Part shown: piece after piece, positions 9,179 to 17,519 of the stretch
Position numbering within the stretch: the first letter of the stretch is position 1
How the letters are laid out: each line of letters opens with the position of its first letter
NCBI RefSeq assembly: GCF_002162135.1
Contig: NZ_CP021382.1
Coordinates: 3,222,001-3,286,000 of the forward strand
DNA: 64,000 bases
Origin: Cellvibrio sp. PSBB006
GTDB lineage: Bacteria > Pseudomonadota > Gammaproteobacteria > Pseudomonadales > Cellvibrionaceae
Direction of reading: 5' to 3'
Translations under genes and position numbers: made by a program
The notes under the pieces: generated by a model
What the model was told of the DNA's origin: nothing
What the model saw: the letters and a program-made list of their open reading frames with translations, nothing else
The model's database searches: none

Positions 9179-11232
9179 TATGCCGCCTCACCTAAACCGC
9201 TATGACGCAACAAGGCTTCGATGCTGGGCTCACGGCCGCGGAAATTGATGAACAATTCCATCGGCGCTTTGCTGCCACCCTGTTGCAGAATTTCGTGCAG
9301 AAAGCTTTCACCGGTTTGTGCATTAAAAATACCTTCTTCTTCAAAACGTGAGAAGGCATCAGCAGACAGAACTTCGGCCCATTTATAACTGTAGTAACCG
9401 GCGGCGTAACCACCGGCAAAGATATGGCTGAAGCTGTTTTGAAAACGATTAAACGCCGGCGCCTGTACCACCGCGACGTCACGGCGCACCTGATCCAGCA
9501 CCGCTTGCGGGTCTTGTGGATTAGCGGGGTCGTATTCTGCATGCAAGCGGAAATCGAACAATGAAAATTCCAGCTGTCGCACCATCTGCATGCCGGATTG
9601 GAAATTTTTTGCGGCTAGCATCTTGTCGAGCAAAGCTTGAGGCAAAGGTTCTGCGGTTTGGTAGTGCGCTGAAATCAGAGGAATGGCTTCCGGTTCCCAA
9701 CACCAGTTTTCCAGAAATTGGCTGGGCAACTCTACGGCATCCCAGGCGACGCCGTTAATACCACTCACCGCAGCCACATCAATTTGCGTCAACATGTGAT
9801 GCAGGCCGTGACCAAACTCGTGAAACAGCGTGGTGACTTCATCGTGCGTGAGCAGCGAGGGCGTATCACCCACCGGCGGCGTAAAATTGCAGGTTAAAAA
9901 GGCTACTGGCAATTGCGTGCCGGTGTCGGTTTTGCGGCGCACGCGACAATCCGCCATCCAGGCACCGCCACGTTTATGCTCGCGGGCAAACAGGTCGAGA
10001 TAAAAGCTCGCGATTTTTTCGCCGTTTTTGAAGATGTGATAAAAACGCACGTCAGGATGCCAGGAATCAAATACCGCTACTTGCACAATATCGATGTCAT
10101 ACAAGCGTTTCACAACATCAAACATACCGGTGATAACGCGTTCGGCAGGAAAATAGGGCCGCAATTCTTCCTGCGAAATCGCATACTTTTCCACGCGCAG
10201 TTTTTCGCTGTAATAGGTCATATCCCAGGGTTGCAAATCCGTACAACCTTGCGTTGCCGCGAAGTCGCGCAGTTCCTGGATATCGCGCTCTGCCAGCGGT
10301 CGCGATTTTTGTGCAAGCTCATTCAGAAAATCCAGCACTTGTTGCGTGCTCTCTGCCATCTTGCTCGCCAGTGAGCGTTCGGCGTAATTAGCAAAGCCAA
10401 GCAATTGCGCCAACTCGTGACGCAAGGCCAGCGTCTCGGTAATCAGTGCACTGTTGTCCCATTGCGCGGCGCTGCTACCGTCCGCTTTTTTGCCATCTGC
10501 CGACGCGCGGGTGACATAAGCGGTATACATTTCTTCACGCAATTGGCGGCTGTCGGCATACATCATTACCGCTAAATAAGAAGGAAAATCCAGGGTCACG
10601 ACATAACCGGATAATTGTTTTTGCGCTGCCGCTTGAGCAGCCTGGGCCAGCGCCGATTCCGGCAAACCGGCAAGTGCTTCTGCGTCGGTGAAATGTTTAA
10701 ACCACGCCTGGGTTGCATCCAAGACATTGTTGGAAAATTGCGTGGACAATTCGGACAGGCGTTTTTGAATCGCGCCGAAACGTTTTTTCTGCTCGCCATC
10801 CAGCGCTACGCCGCCCAGACGAAAATCGCGCAAGGCGTTGTCGACCGCTTGCTTCTGGGCCTGAGTCAGGCGGCCATAGTCTTCACTATCAGCCAATTGC
10901 TGATAGGCGTTGTAAAGCTCGGTATTTTGACTGACTTCAGTGCCGTACTCTGTCAGCAGCGCCAGACTGTTGTTGTAAGCGGTACGCAGCGCGTCGTTGT
11001 TGCACACGGCGTTGAGATGACTGACCGGCGACCAGGCCTGATCGAGCAAGTCACCCTGTGCTTCCAGCGGGGCGACAAGGTTATCCCAGCTCGGTTGTTG
11101 CAGATCGCTGAGCAGCGCCTGTAGGTGTTTGCGATTGGCGTCGATCAACTGACTGATAGCCGGTTCAACATGTTCCGGCTGGATAGCAGAAAACGGGGGC
11201 AATTCGTGGATTTCTAATAACGGGTTGGACAT
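9178..11232 (-). CDS. prlC: Oligopeptidase A (M3 metallopeptidase)
   Basis: Cytoplasmic zinc peptidase that degrades short peptides, including cleaved signal peptides. The 684-residue length is close to the E. coli enzyme. The zinc site HEFGH lies in TTLFHEFGHGLHHM, with the downstream glutamate in the WDAVELPSQFLENW region. The frame is open 21 codons further upstream, but the ATG at 11232 has GGAG nine bases before it and gives the family's usual N-terminus. It is coupled to yheV and divergent from the carbonic anhydrase gene. Confidence 0.95.
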   Translation of the reverse strand: MSNPLLEIHELPPFSAIQPEHVEPAISQLIDANRKHLQALLSDLQQPSWDNLVAPLEAQGDLLDQAWSPVSHLNAVCNNDALRTAYNNSLALLTEYGTEVSQNTELYNAYQQLADSEDYGRLTQAQKQAVDNALRDFRLGGVALDGEQKKRFGAIQKRLSELSTQFSNNVLDATQAWFKHFTDAEALAGLPESALAQAAQAAAQKQLSGYVVTLDFPSYLAVMMYADSRQLREEMYTAYVTRASADGKKADGSSAAQWDNSALITETLALRHELAQLLGFANYAERSLASKMAESTQQVLDFLNELAQKSRPLAERDIQELRDFAATQGCTDLQPWDMTYYSEKLRVEKYAISQEELRPYFPAERVITGMFDVVKRLYDIDIVQVAVFDSWHPDVRFYHIFKNGEKIASFYLDLFAREHKRGGAWMADCRVRRKTDTGTQLPVAFLTCNFTPPVGDTPSLLTHDEVTTLFHEFGHGLHHMLTQIDVAAVSGINGVAWDAVELPSQFLENWCWEPEAIPLISAHYQTAEPLPQALLDKMLAAKNFQSGMQMVRQLEFSLFDFRLHAEYDPANPQDPQAVLDQVRRDVAVVQAPAFNRFQNSFSHIFAGGYAAGYYSYKWAEVLSADAFSRFEEEGIFNAQTGESFLHEILQQGGSKAPMELFINFRGREPSIEALLRHSGLGEAA

Positions 11233-11360
11233 AACGCAGACTCCAATCAATCGATCAGCTGAATCACTGTGCGGGATTCCGTATGATACACGCATTGTTT
11301 ACGGCGTAGCGCCGGCTTGTGAGCGCCACCGACCTCCATTTCCACGCGTGAGATTTTGCA

Positions 11361-11948
11361 ATGAATACACCCACGTCACCTTTGCTTAGTACCCATCAGG
11401 CGCTTCGTACCCATCAGGGCCACACCCCCAAACTGGGCAAAAATGTGTTGGTCGATCCGACGGCGGTCATTATCGGCCAGGTTGAAATCGGCGATGACTC
11501 GTCTATCTGGCCTTATGCGGTGGTGCGTGGTGACATGCACTCTATACGTATAGGCGCCCGCACCAGTATTCAAGACGGCTCCATCCTGCATATTACCCAC
11601 GCCGGGCCGTTTAACCCGGATGGTTATCCACTGGTGATCGGCGATGATGTGACCGTCGGCCACTCGGTCAATCTCCACGGTTGCACGATTGGCAATCGGG
11701 TATTGGTAGGCATCGGCTCCACGCTGCTCGATGGCGTGGTGGTAGAGGACGATGTGGTGATCGGTGCAGGTACGTTGGTGCCGCCCGGTAAACGTCTGGA
11801 AAGTGGCTATCTGTACGTCGGATCACCCTGCAAACAGATACGACCACTGAAGGACAGCGAGAAACAATTTTTTACATATTCTGCAAATAATTATGTCAAG
11901 CTGAAGGACATTCACTTGCGCGAGTTGTCTATGACGACAGACCGGTAA
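11361..11948 (+). CDS. Gamma-class carbonic anhydrase-like protein (YrdA/PaaY family)
   Basis: A 195-residue left-handed beta-helix protein of hexapeptide repeats (VIIGQVEIGDDSSIWPYAVVRGD, IGDDVTVGHSVNLHGC). Histidines in ILHITHAG and VGHSVNLHGC are the expected metal ligands. Family members bind zinc or iron as trimers; many are weak or inactive carbonic anhydrases, so the exact activity is uncertain. It is transcribed away from oligopeptidase A across a 128-bp gap. Confidence 0.9.
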   Translation: MNTPTSPLLSTHQALRTHQGHTPKLGKNVLVDPTAVIIGQVEIGDDSSIWPYAVVRGDMHSIRIGARTSIQDGSILHITHAGPFNPDGYPLVIGDDVTVGHSVNLHGCTIGNRVLVGIGSTLLDGVVVEDDVVIGAGTLVPPGKRLESGYLYVGSPCKQIRPLKDSEKQFFTYSANNYVKLKDIHLRELSMTTDR

Positions 11949-12078
11949 ACGGTTGATCCGGTCCGTCCTGATACTCCTGGCGCAAAGTGCTTATATCAGG
12001 ATGATGTTGTCCAAGCCGTTGCACTCACAATCATAATTTGCAGTCTTTTTGCTATACCACCTAGTGGACGGAGGCGTT

Positions 12079-12783
12079 ATGTCATTCCCCCTGTTGAGAA
12101 AAAATTTTTCCAGCAATGCATTCAGAACCCTGTCAGCCATCTTTGTTTCACTGGCTGTCGCTTTACTGCTGAGCGCCTGCGCCAGCGATCCGGTTTTACC
12201 GAAATCTGATCCAAAATTAATGGGCACCAAAGCGGGCAGCTTTGATCATGTATTAATGATGCCGGGCAGTGGAATTCCTGCATTTTCAAACGTGTTTATC
12301 GAAGACCCGGCAGTCAGTTTCAACAAACATTGGCTGCTGGATTTTCGCGGCGATTACACCGACCGGGATCTGGAGCGCATCACCAGCACCTACGGCGAGA
12401 TGTTGAAGAAAGCCTTGCGCGAAGGCATGGCTGAGCAAACCAATGTCACCGTGGTCGACAGCGCTGTAGAAGCAGATGTTATCTATCGCCCGCTGTTGCG
12501 CGAGTTAAATATTTACGCGCCGGATTTAAGCATGCCCGGCCGCACAAAAAAGTATGTGTATGAAGTGGGTAATGCTACGTTTGATTTAACCCTGATCCAG
12601 GCCAGCAACGATAAAGTCATCGCGCAATTTATTGACCATCGTGAAACCTCAGCCAATATCGGCAATCGCCTGGAGCGCACGGATCGGGTAACCAATGCCC
12701 GTTATTTCAGAATGTTGATGGAACGCTGGACGCGCAATCTGACTAATTATCTGGTTGACACCGGTACCCTGACCGCCAAATAA
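12079..12783 (+). CDS. DUF3313-like lipoprotein
   Basis: A 234-residue secreted protein with an N-terminal hydrophobic stretch ending in the lipobox LLSAC, so probably lipid-anchored. The domain (DHVLMMPGSGIPAFSNVFIEDP, then ERITSTYGEMLKKALREG) resembles DUF3313 lipoproteins of unknown function. The ATG at 12079 is chosen because GGAGG precedes it by eight bases; ten upstream codons lack such a site. A strong terminator follows. Confidence 0.78.
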   Translation: MSFPLLRKNFSSNAFRTLSAIFVSLAVALLLSACASDPVLPKSDPKLMGTKAGSFDHVLMMPGSGIPAFSNVFIEDPAVSFNKHWLLDFRGDYTDRDLERITSTYGEMLKKALREGMAEQTNVTVVDSAVEADVIYRPLLRELNIYAPDLSMPGRTKKYVYEVGNATFDLTLIQASNDKVIAQFIDHRETSANIGNRLERTDRVTNARYFRMLMERWTRNLTNYLVDTGTLTAK

Positions 12784-12798
12784 GCTATCCGCTTTTTT

Positions 12799-12834
12799 GA
12801 CCCTGGATCGAGCCCCGCTCCAGGGTCTTTTTTT
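12799..12834 (+). terminator. Rho-independent terminator
   Basis: Stem GACCCTGGA / TCCAGGGTC with an 11-base loop and a run of seven T, 15 bp after the lipoprotein stop. Confidence 0.93.
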
Positions 12835-12864
12835 ATTTCTGCACTGCCTGATCGGGATCTCATT

Positions 12865-13551
12865 ATGTCCATCGATACTCATTGTTCATTGCCTGTTATC
12901 GGCCAGCCCCATACGCGTTTTGCGGTCAATAAAATTATCTGCATCGGGCGTAATTACGCCGAGCATGCGCGGGAGATGGGCCATGATCCGCAACGTGAAC
13001 CGCCATTCTTTTTTTTCAAGCCGCAAAGTGCACTGACAGAATCTGACACAGATTTTATTTCCCCTTGGTTTTCGCAGAATGTGCATCACGAGGTGGAGTT
13101 GGTGATTGCGCTGGGTCAGTCGGGTTATCAGGTGTCCGCTGCGGATGCGCCGGCCCTGGTTGCGGGTTTCGGTGTGGGGCTGGATATGACCTGCCGCGAT
13201 GTGCAGCAACAGGCAAAACAACAGGGGCGGCCGTGGGAATTGGCAAAGGGTTTTGATGGTTCCGCGCCTTGCTCGGCGTTGCAGCTCGGTGGCTATGAGG
13301 AGTTGCAGAAGATGGGGCAGCTGTCGCTGACCCGTAACGGGAATCTGGTACAGCAAGGTGATTGGCGGGAGATGGTGTGGCCGGTGGCGGAGTTGATTGC
13401 GGAGGTGTCGCGGTTTGTGCGTTTGCGGGCGGGGGATTTGATTTTTACGGGTACGCCGGCGGGGGTTGGGCCGGTGGTGCCGGGGGATCGGTTGGTGGCG
13501 AATCTTGAGGGGTTGGGGGAGTGTTTGCGGGTGAATGTTGTTGCTGGGTAA
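12865..13551 (+). CDS. Fumarylacetoacetate hydrolase family protein
   Basis: A 228-residue FAH-fold enzyme of the small single-domain type. KIICIGRNYAEHAREMG, FFFKPQSALTESD, EVELVIALG (metal-ligand Glu pair) and DLIFTGTPAGVGPV are typical. Members act as acylpyruvate hydrolases, oxaloacetate decarboxylases or 2-oxo acid hydratases; the substrate cannot be told from sequence. The last 300 bases are strikingly rich in G and T on the coding strand. A long hairpin element follows the stop. Confidence 0.9.
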   Translation: MSIDTHCSLPVIGQPHTRFAVNKIICIGRNYAEHAREMGHDPQREPPFFFFKPQSALTESDTDFISPWFSQNVHHEVELVIALGQSGYQVSAADAPALVAGFGVGLDMTCRDVQQQAKQQGRPWELAKGFDGSAPCSALQLGGYEELQKMGQLSLTRNGNLVQQGDWREMVWPVAELIAEVSRFVRLRAGDLIFTGTPAGVGPVVPGDRLVANLEGLGECLRVNVVAG

Positions 13552-13599
13552 TTTTTTGTTGAAGACTTTTTGATTATCACGTTGCGTAAATTCGTGCGG

Positions 13600-13707
13600 G
13601 CCTTGATCTGGTAATGCCAGTTGGGACACGCCGTGAATACATCCTTGTAGGCTCATCATCAGCATCCCTGCTGCTGATGGTCCCAACCGGCATTACCAGA
13701 CCAAGGC
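13600..13707. repeat. Long hairpin element A (conserved core, locus-specific arms)
   Basis: Arms of 27 nt at 13600-13626 and 13681-13707 are complementary except at two positions. Between them is a 54-base core starting CACGCCGTGAATACATCC and holding an inner stem CATCAGCA / TGCTGATG. The core is shared with elements at 48723, 54668 and 54832; the arms are not. It lies between two plus-strand genes and could act as a terminator or mRNA-processing hairpin. Confidence 0.88.
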
Positions 13708-13737
13708 GGCAAGATTGGTGGTACGACAACCAAAGTT

Positions 13738-14727
13738 ATGGACAAAACAATGACTGACGATTTGGCGATTGAAGCTTCCGGGTTGATCAAACATTTCGGT
13801 GCGACGCATGCGGTGAATGGTATTGATCTACGCGTGCGTAGGGGCAGCGTGTATGGCGTGCTGGGGCCGAATGGGGCGGGGAAGACGACGACGGTGCGGA
13901 TGTTGGCGACCTTGTTGCCGTTGGATGGCGGGCAGGCGCGGGTGTTGGGGCATGATCTGGTGCGTGAGGCGCATGCGGTGCGTTCGCGGATCAGTTTGAC
14001 GGGGCAGTTTGCGTCGGTGGATGAGGATTTGACCGGACGGGAGAATCTGGTGTTGTTGGCGCGGCTGCTGGGGTTTCGCGGGCGCGCGGCGAGGGAGCGG
14101 GCGCAGGAGTTGTTGCTGGCGTTTGATCTGGCGGAGGCGGCGGATCGGCAGATCAAGCAGTATTCCGGTGGTATGCGGCGGCGGTTGGATATTGCGGCGT
14201 CGCTGGTGGTGACGCCGGATCTGATTTTTCTGGATGAACCAACGACCGGGCTGGACCCGCGCTCGCGCAATCAGGTGTGGGATATTGTGCGGGCCTTGGT
14301 GGCTGAGGGCACGACGGTGTTGTTGACGACGCAGTATCTTGAGGAAGCCGATCAATTGGCGGATCGCATTGCGGTGATTGATCACGGTAAGGTGATTGCG
14401 GAAGGCACCAGCGGTGAGCTGAAAAAATCTGTCGGCTCCGGTGTGTTGCATCTGCGCGTTAGCCATGCGCCGGAGCGTGAAGCAGCGCAACGAATTCTGG
14501 TCGAGCAGTTGGCGGTGCCGGTGTTGATTGAGAAAGATCCTTGCGCATTGTCGGTGCAGATTTCTGACGCCCAAAAAGCCACGCTGGCCTTGGCAGAAAT
14601 AGCGCGGGCCGGAATCAGTTTAAGCGATTATTCGCTCGGTCAACCCAGTCTCGATGAAGTGTTTTTTGCTTTAACCGGCCAGGCGCCCCTCGCAGCCGAA
14701 CCGACGACAGAAGGAGCGGGTTCATGA
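13738..14727 (+). CDS. ABC transporter ATP-binding protein (DrrA-like)
   Basis: A 329-residue ATPase with Walker [11 protein letters not shown], signature [12 protein letters not shown], Walker [13 protein letters not shown] and the H-loop region [13 protein letters not shown], plus the C-terminal extension typical of daunorubicin-resistance (DrrA) exporters. Its last codon overlaps the permease start (ATGA), so the two are translationally coupled. It would energise export of a lipophilic or drug-like compound; the substrate is unknown. A second ATG lies four codons in (13750), and neither has a clear ribosome site. Codon use in the first 600 bases is unusually G-rich. Confidence 0.93.
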   Translation: MDKTMTDDLAIEASGLIKHFGATHAVNGIDLRVRRGSVYGVLGPNGAGKTTTVRMLATLLPLDGGQARVLGHDLVREAHAVRSRISLTGQFASVDEDLTGRENLVLLARLLGFRGRAARERAQELLLAFDLAEAADRQIKQYSGGMRRRLDIAASLVVTPDLIFLDEPTTGLDPRSRNQVWDIVRALVAEGTTVLLTTQYLEEADQLADRIAVIDHGKVIAEGTSGELKKSVGSGVLHLRVSHAPEREAAQRILVEQLAVPVLIEKDPCALSVQISDAQKATLALAEIARAGISLSDYSLGQPSLDEVFFALTGQAPLAAEPTTEGAGS

Positions 14728-15551
14728 ATAACACATCACATGATATCAACGCCGCTTTGCACAAGGTGATTCGCGCTCACACCCGCCCGCCGCAAGCCAG
14801 TGCAATCGCCAATGTGGTGGCGTTTGGTTGGCGGGCGCTGTTAAAAATAAAACACCTGCCGGAGCAATTGTTTGATGTGGTGATCACGCCGATTATGTTT
14901 ACGGTGATGTTCACCTACTTATTCGGCGGCGCGCTGGCAGGTTCCACCAGTGACTATTTGCAATTTCTATTGCCCGGCATCCTGGCTCAGACGGTTACCT
15001 TCACGTCGCTTTACACCGGCGTCACCCTGAATACCGATATTTCCAAAGGCATCTACGACCGCTTTAAATCCATGCCCATCTGGTCGCCCTCGCCGATTGT
15101 CGGTGCGATGCTCGGCGATGTGCTGCGTTACACCGCGGCGTCCATCATCGTCGTAATTATCGGCTTACTTATGGGTTATCGACCCGAAGCCGGTGTGGTC
15201 GGTGTGTTGTTATCACTGCTGCTGTTAAACGTGTTCGGGCTGGGGCTCGGCTGGATCTTTACCACCATCGGTTTACTGTTGCGCACACCCGGCGCGGTGA
15301 TGACGATTGGTTGGCTGATACTGATGCCGTTAACCTTCGGTTCCAATATCTACGTTGACCCCACCACTATGCCCGGCTGGTTGCAAGCCTTTGTCTCGGT
15401 GAATCCTGTAACGCATCTGGTAAGCGCCATTCGCGGCTTGATGGATGGCAATGCCAGCGTGCAACTTATCGGTCTGTCCTTGATTGCCCCGGCACTGCTG
15501 ACACTGGTCTGTGGTCCCATCGCCATGACGCTTTACCGCCGCAAGCGTTGA
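14724..15551 (+). CDS. ABC-2 type transporter permease (DrrB-like)
   Basis: A 275-residue inner-membrane protein with six predicted spans and the ABC-2 fold: [51 protein letters not shown]. It overlaps the preceding ATPase gene by four bases and forms its transport partner. The pair is typical of drug or antibiotic efflux; no biosynthetic genes lie nearby. Confidence 0.93.
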   Translation: MNNTSHDINAALHKVIRAHTRPPQASAIANVVAFGWRALLKIKHLPEQLFDVVITPIMFTVMFTYLFGGALAGSTSDYLQFLLPGILAQTVTFTSLYTGVTLNTDISKGIYDRFKSMPIWSPSPIVGAMLGDVLRYTAASIIVVIIGLLMGYRPEAGVVGVLLSLLLLNVFGLGLGWIFTTIGLLLRTPGAVMTIGWLILMPLTFGSNIYVDPTTMPGWLQAFVSVNPVTHLVSAIRGLMDGNASVQLIGLSLIAPALLTLVCGPIAMTLYRRKR

Positions 15552-15624
15552 TGCGTTGCATGAAGTGACAACTGTGCTAGATTAACCGCTCCTCTAAATC
15601 TGCCTGTTGAAAAAGGAAGCCTTC

Positions 15625-15939
15625 ATGTTGCTGAGTAATCTGGAAATTGTTCCCGGCCGTCGGGTTGTTGCACATTATGGTCTGGTGCAGGGAAGTACCG
15701 TGCGCGCAAAACATGTGGGGCGCGACATCGCGGCCTCGTTCAAGAATGTCTTCGGCGGTGAGCTGAAAGGCTACACCGAGCTGCTCAATGACTCGCGCGA
15801 AGAAGCCATCGCGCGCATGGTCGCCCAGGCAAAAGCCATGGGTGCCAACGCCATCCTTAATATTCGCTTCTCTACCAGTTCCGTTGCTGTGGGCGCTGCA
15901 GAATTATTCGTCTATGGCAGCGCCGTCGAACTGGAGTAA
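15625..15939 (+). CDS. YbjQ/UPF0145 family protein
   Basis: A 104-residue cytoplasmic protein of the YbjQ family (small pentamer-forming proteins once called heavy-metal-binding). It shows VPGRRVVAHYGLVQGSTV, DSREEAIARMVAQAKAMGANAI and a C-terminal YGSAVEL. The ATG at 15625 has AAGGAAG seven bases upstream. It is followed after 5 bp by a membrane-anchored relative and then an M48 peptidase. Confidence 0.88.
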   Translation: MLLSNLEIVPGRRVVAHYGLVQGSTVRAKHVGRDIAASFKNVFGGELKGYTELLNDSREEAIARMVAQAKAMGANAILNIRFSTSSVAVGAAELFVYGSAVELE

Positions 15940-15944
15940 ATACC

Positions 15945-16418
15945 ATGGAAATTTTTCTCGCCCAATTTATCGGGCCCCTGGTCATTGCGTTGGTATTACT
16001 CACGGTGGGGTTTTTTTCCGGTCGCTACCTGGAGAAAAAACATTACGCCAGCATCATCGCCCGCGAGACCTCGCCTGACCAGGTGATGGTCTTCGCGGAA
16101 CGTTTGCCACCGCCCGTGTTGCCGGCACCGGCAACGCAACTGGTGAGCGGTTCGGTGGTGATTTCCTCAGATTACTTCAAGCGTTTTATTGCTGGCTTGC
16201 GCATGCTGATTGGTGGGCGGTTGAACACCTATGAATCCCTGCTCGACCGTGCGCGCCGTGAAGCCATTCTGCGCATGCGTGAAGAAGCCAAAGCGCTCGG
16301 CGCAACGCAAATCTTTAATGTCAAATTGGAAACCATGTCCATCGGCGGACGCAACCCCAACAGCGTCAGTTGTCTGGAAGTGCTTGCCTACGGTACCGCC
16401 GTTATTCCGCGCAATTAG
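15945..16418 (+). CDS. Membrane-anchored YbjQ-like protein
   Basis: A 157-residue protein with one N-terminal span (about residues 6-27), a proline-rich linker (PPPVLPAPA) and a YbjQ-like domain (DRARREAILRMREEAKALGATQIFNVK, ending AYGTAVIP). It looks like a divergent, anchored duplicate of the preceding gene. The next gene starts 24 bp after its stop, so the three probably form one operon. Confidence 0.82.
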   Translation: MEIFLAQFIGPLVIALVLLTVGFFSGRYLEKKHYASIIARETSPDQVMVFAERLPPPVLPAPATQLVSGSVVISSDYFKRFIAGLRMLIGGRLNTYESLLDRARREAILRMREEAKALGATQIFNVKLETMSIGGRNPNSVSCLEVLAYGTAVIPRN

Positions 16419-16442
16419 TTTATCGTCACGAAGGGCAGCCAC

Positions 16443-17246
16443 ATGCGCTACGAAAATCGTCAACCGCCGGAAGGCATCAACGTTGTCGAGCACGGCTGGG
16501 CGCGAGATTTTATTTTATTGGTGATCGGTTTTTTTGCCGGACTCGCCCTCTTGTGCTGGCTGCTATTACAACTCGTCGCCTGGAGTGCAAAGTGGACACC
16601 CTTTTCCTGGGAACAGGCACTGACACAATCCTGGACACTGGACGAACAACCCGGCGAACAGCAACGCTATTTACAACAACTCGCCGACCAACTCGCACAA
16701 GCCGGTGGCCTATCACCTGAACTCACCTTGCAGGTTCGCTACAGCGAAGACGACACCATCAATGCTTTCGCCACTCTCGGCGGCAACATGATGATCTTCG
16801 AAGGCCTGGTGGATGCCGTCGACAGCGAACAAGGCCTCGCCTTTGTGATCGCTCATGAAATCGCCCACATCCAACACCGCCACCCGGTGCAAGCCGTCGC
16901 GCGGGGTTTAAGTATGAGCTTGCTCAGCGCCATGATCTTCGGCCAAACCGACCTCGCCCAACTCGCCGGTGTCGGTGGAAATCTCGCCCTGTTAAATTAT
17001 TCCCGCCAACAGGAGAACGAAGCAGATCGTTGGGCATTGCAGGCACTCCACAATCATTATGGTCATGTGGCGGGAGCTGATGAATTGTTCCGTAAACTTA
17101 AAGAAGAACATGATGACTTGGTGTTGCCGGAATGGATGTCTACGCACCCGGACCTGGATGCGCGCATTGCTAATTTGGAGAAGATTGCGCGGGATAATGG
17201 ATATGAAATGGATGGGAAATTGTTGCCTGTTATTCAGGGTAAATAG
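16443..17246 (+). CDS. M48 family metallopeptidase, membrane-anchored
   Basis: A 267-residue protein with one N-terminal span (about residues 23-46) and a zinc peptidase domain. The HExxH site is in FVIAHEIAHIQHRHP and the third ligand is in NYSRQQENEADRWALQAL, the M48 arrangement. STHPDLDARIANLEKIA is the usual C-terminal motif. It probably degrades misfolded envelope proteins. It follows the two YbjQ-like genes. Confidence 0.9.
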   Translation: MRYENRQPPEGINVVEHGWARDFILLVIGFFAGLALLCWLLLQLVAWSAKWTPFSWEQALTQSWTLDEQPGEQQRYLQQLADQLAQAGGLSPELTLQVRYSEDDTINAFATLGGNMMIFEGLVDAVDSEQGLAFVIAHEIAHIQHRHPVQAVARGLSMSLLSAMIFGQTDLAQLAGVGGNLALLNYSRQQENEADRWALQALHNHYGHVAGADELFRKLKEEHDDLVLPEWMSTHPDLDARIANLEKIARDNGYEMDGKLLPVIQGK

Positions 17247-17283
17247 TTTTGGGAGTGACACTCTGTGGTAACAATGGAGTGCG

Positions 17284-17459
17284 TTTGTTATCAGGGGTTG
17301 TGTTTCGAAAACACATGACAAATTGACAGGAAAGTCAATTTGCACAGCGAAGCTGCCCGTAGGGTGAACCACATGGACGTGGTGAATGCATCATCCCTGT
17401 AGCTCCCTCAAGTCATCCCTGACTTGAGGGTTTCGAAACACAACCCCTGATAACAAACT
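17284..17459. repeat. Long hairpin element B (TTTCGAAA subtype, enlarged core)
   Basis: Perfect 28-bp arms at 17284-17311 and 17432-17459, beginning GTTTGTT outside and ending TTTCGAAA inside. The core is larger than in relatives and holds two extra small hairpins (AAATTGACAGG-AAAGTCAATTT and CCACATGGACGTGG) before the family stem CCCTCAAGTCA / TGACTTGAGGG. Imperfect similarity of the flanks continues for about ten bases outside the arms. It lies between the M48 and DUF885 genes. Confidence 0.88.
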
Positions 17460-17519
17460 CCGTGCCATTAGGTAGTAAATAATTCCGGACTTAAAACAAA
17501 TCTTCACGACGAGGACGTT

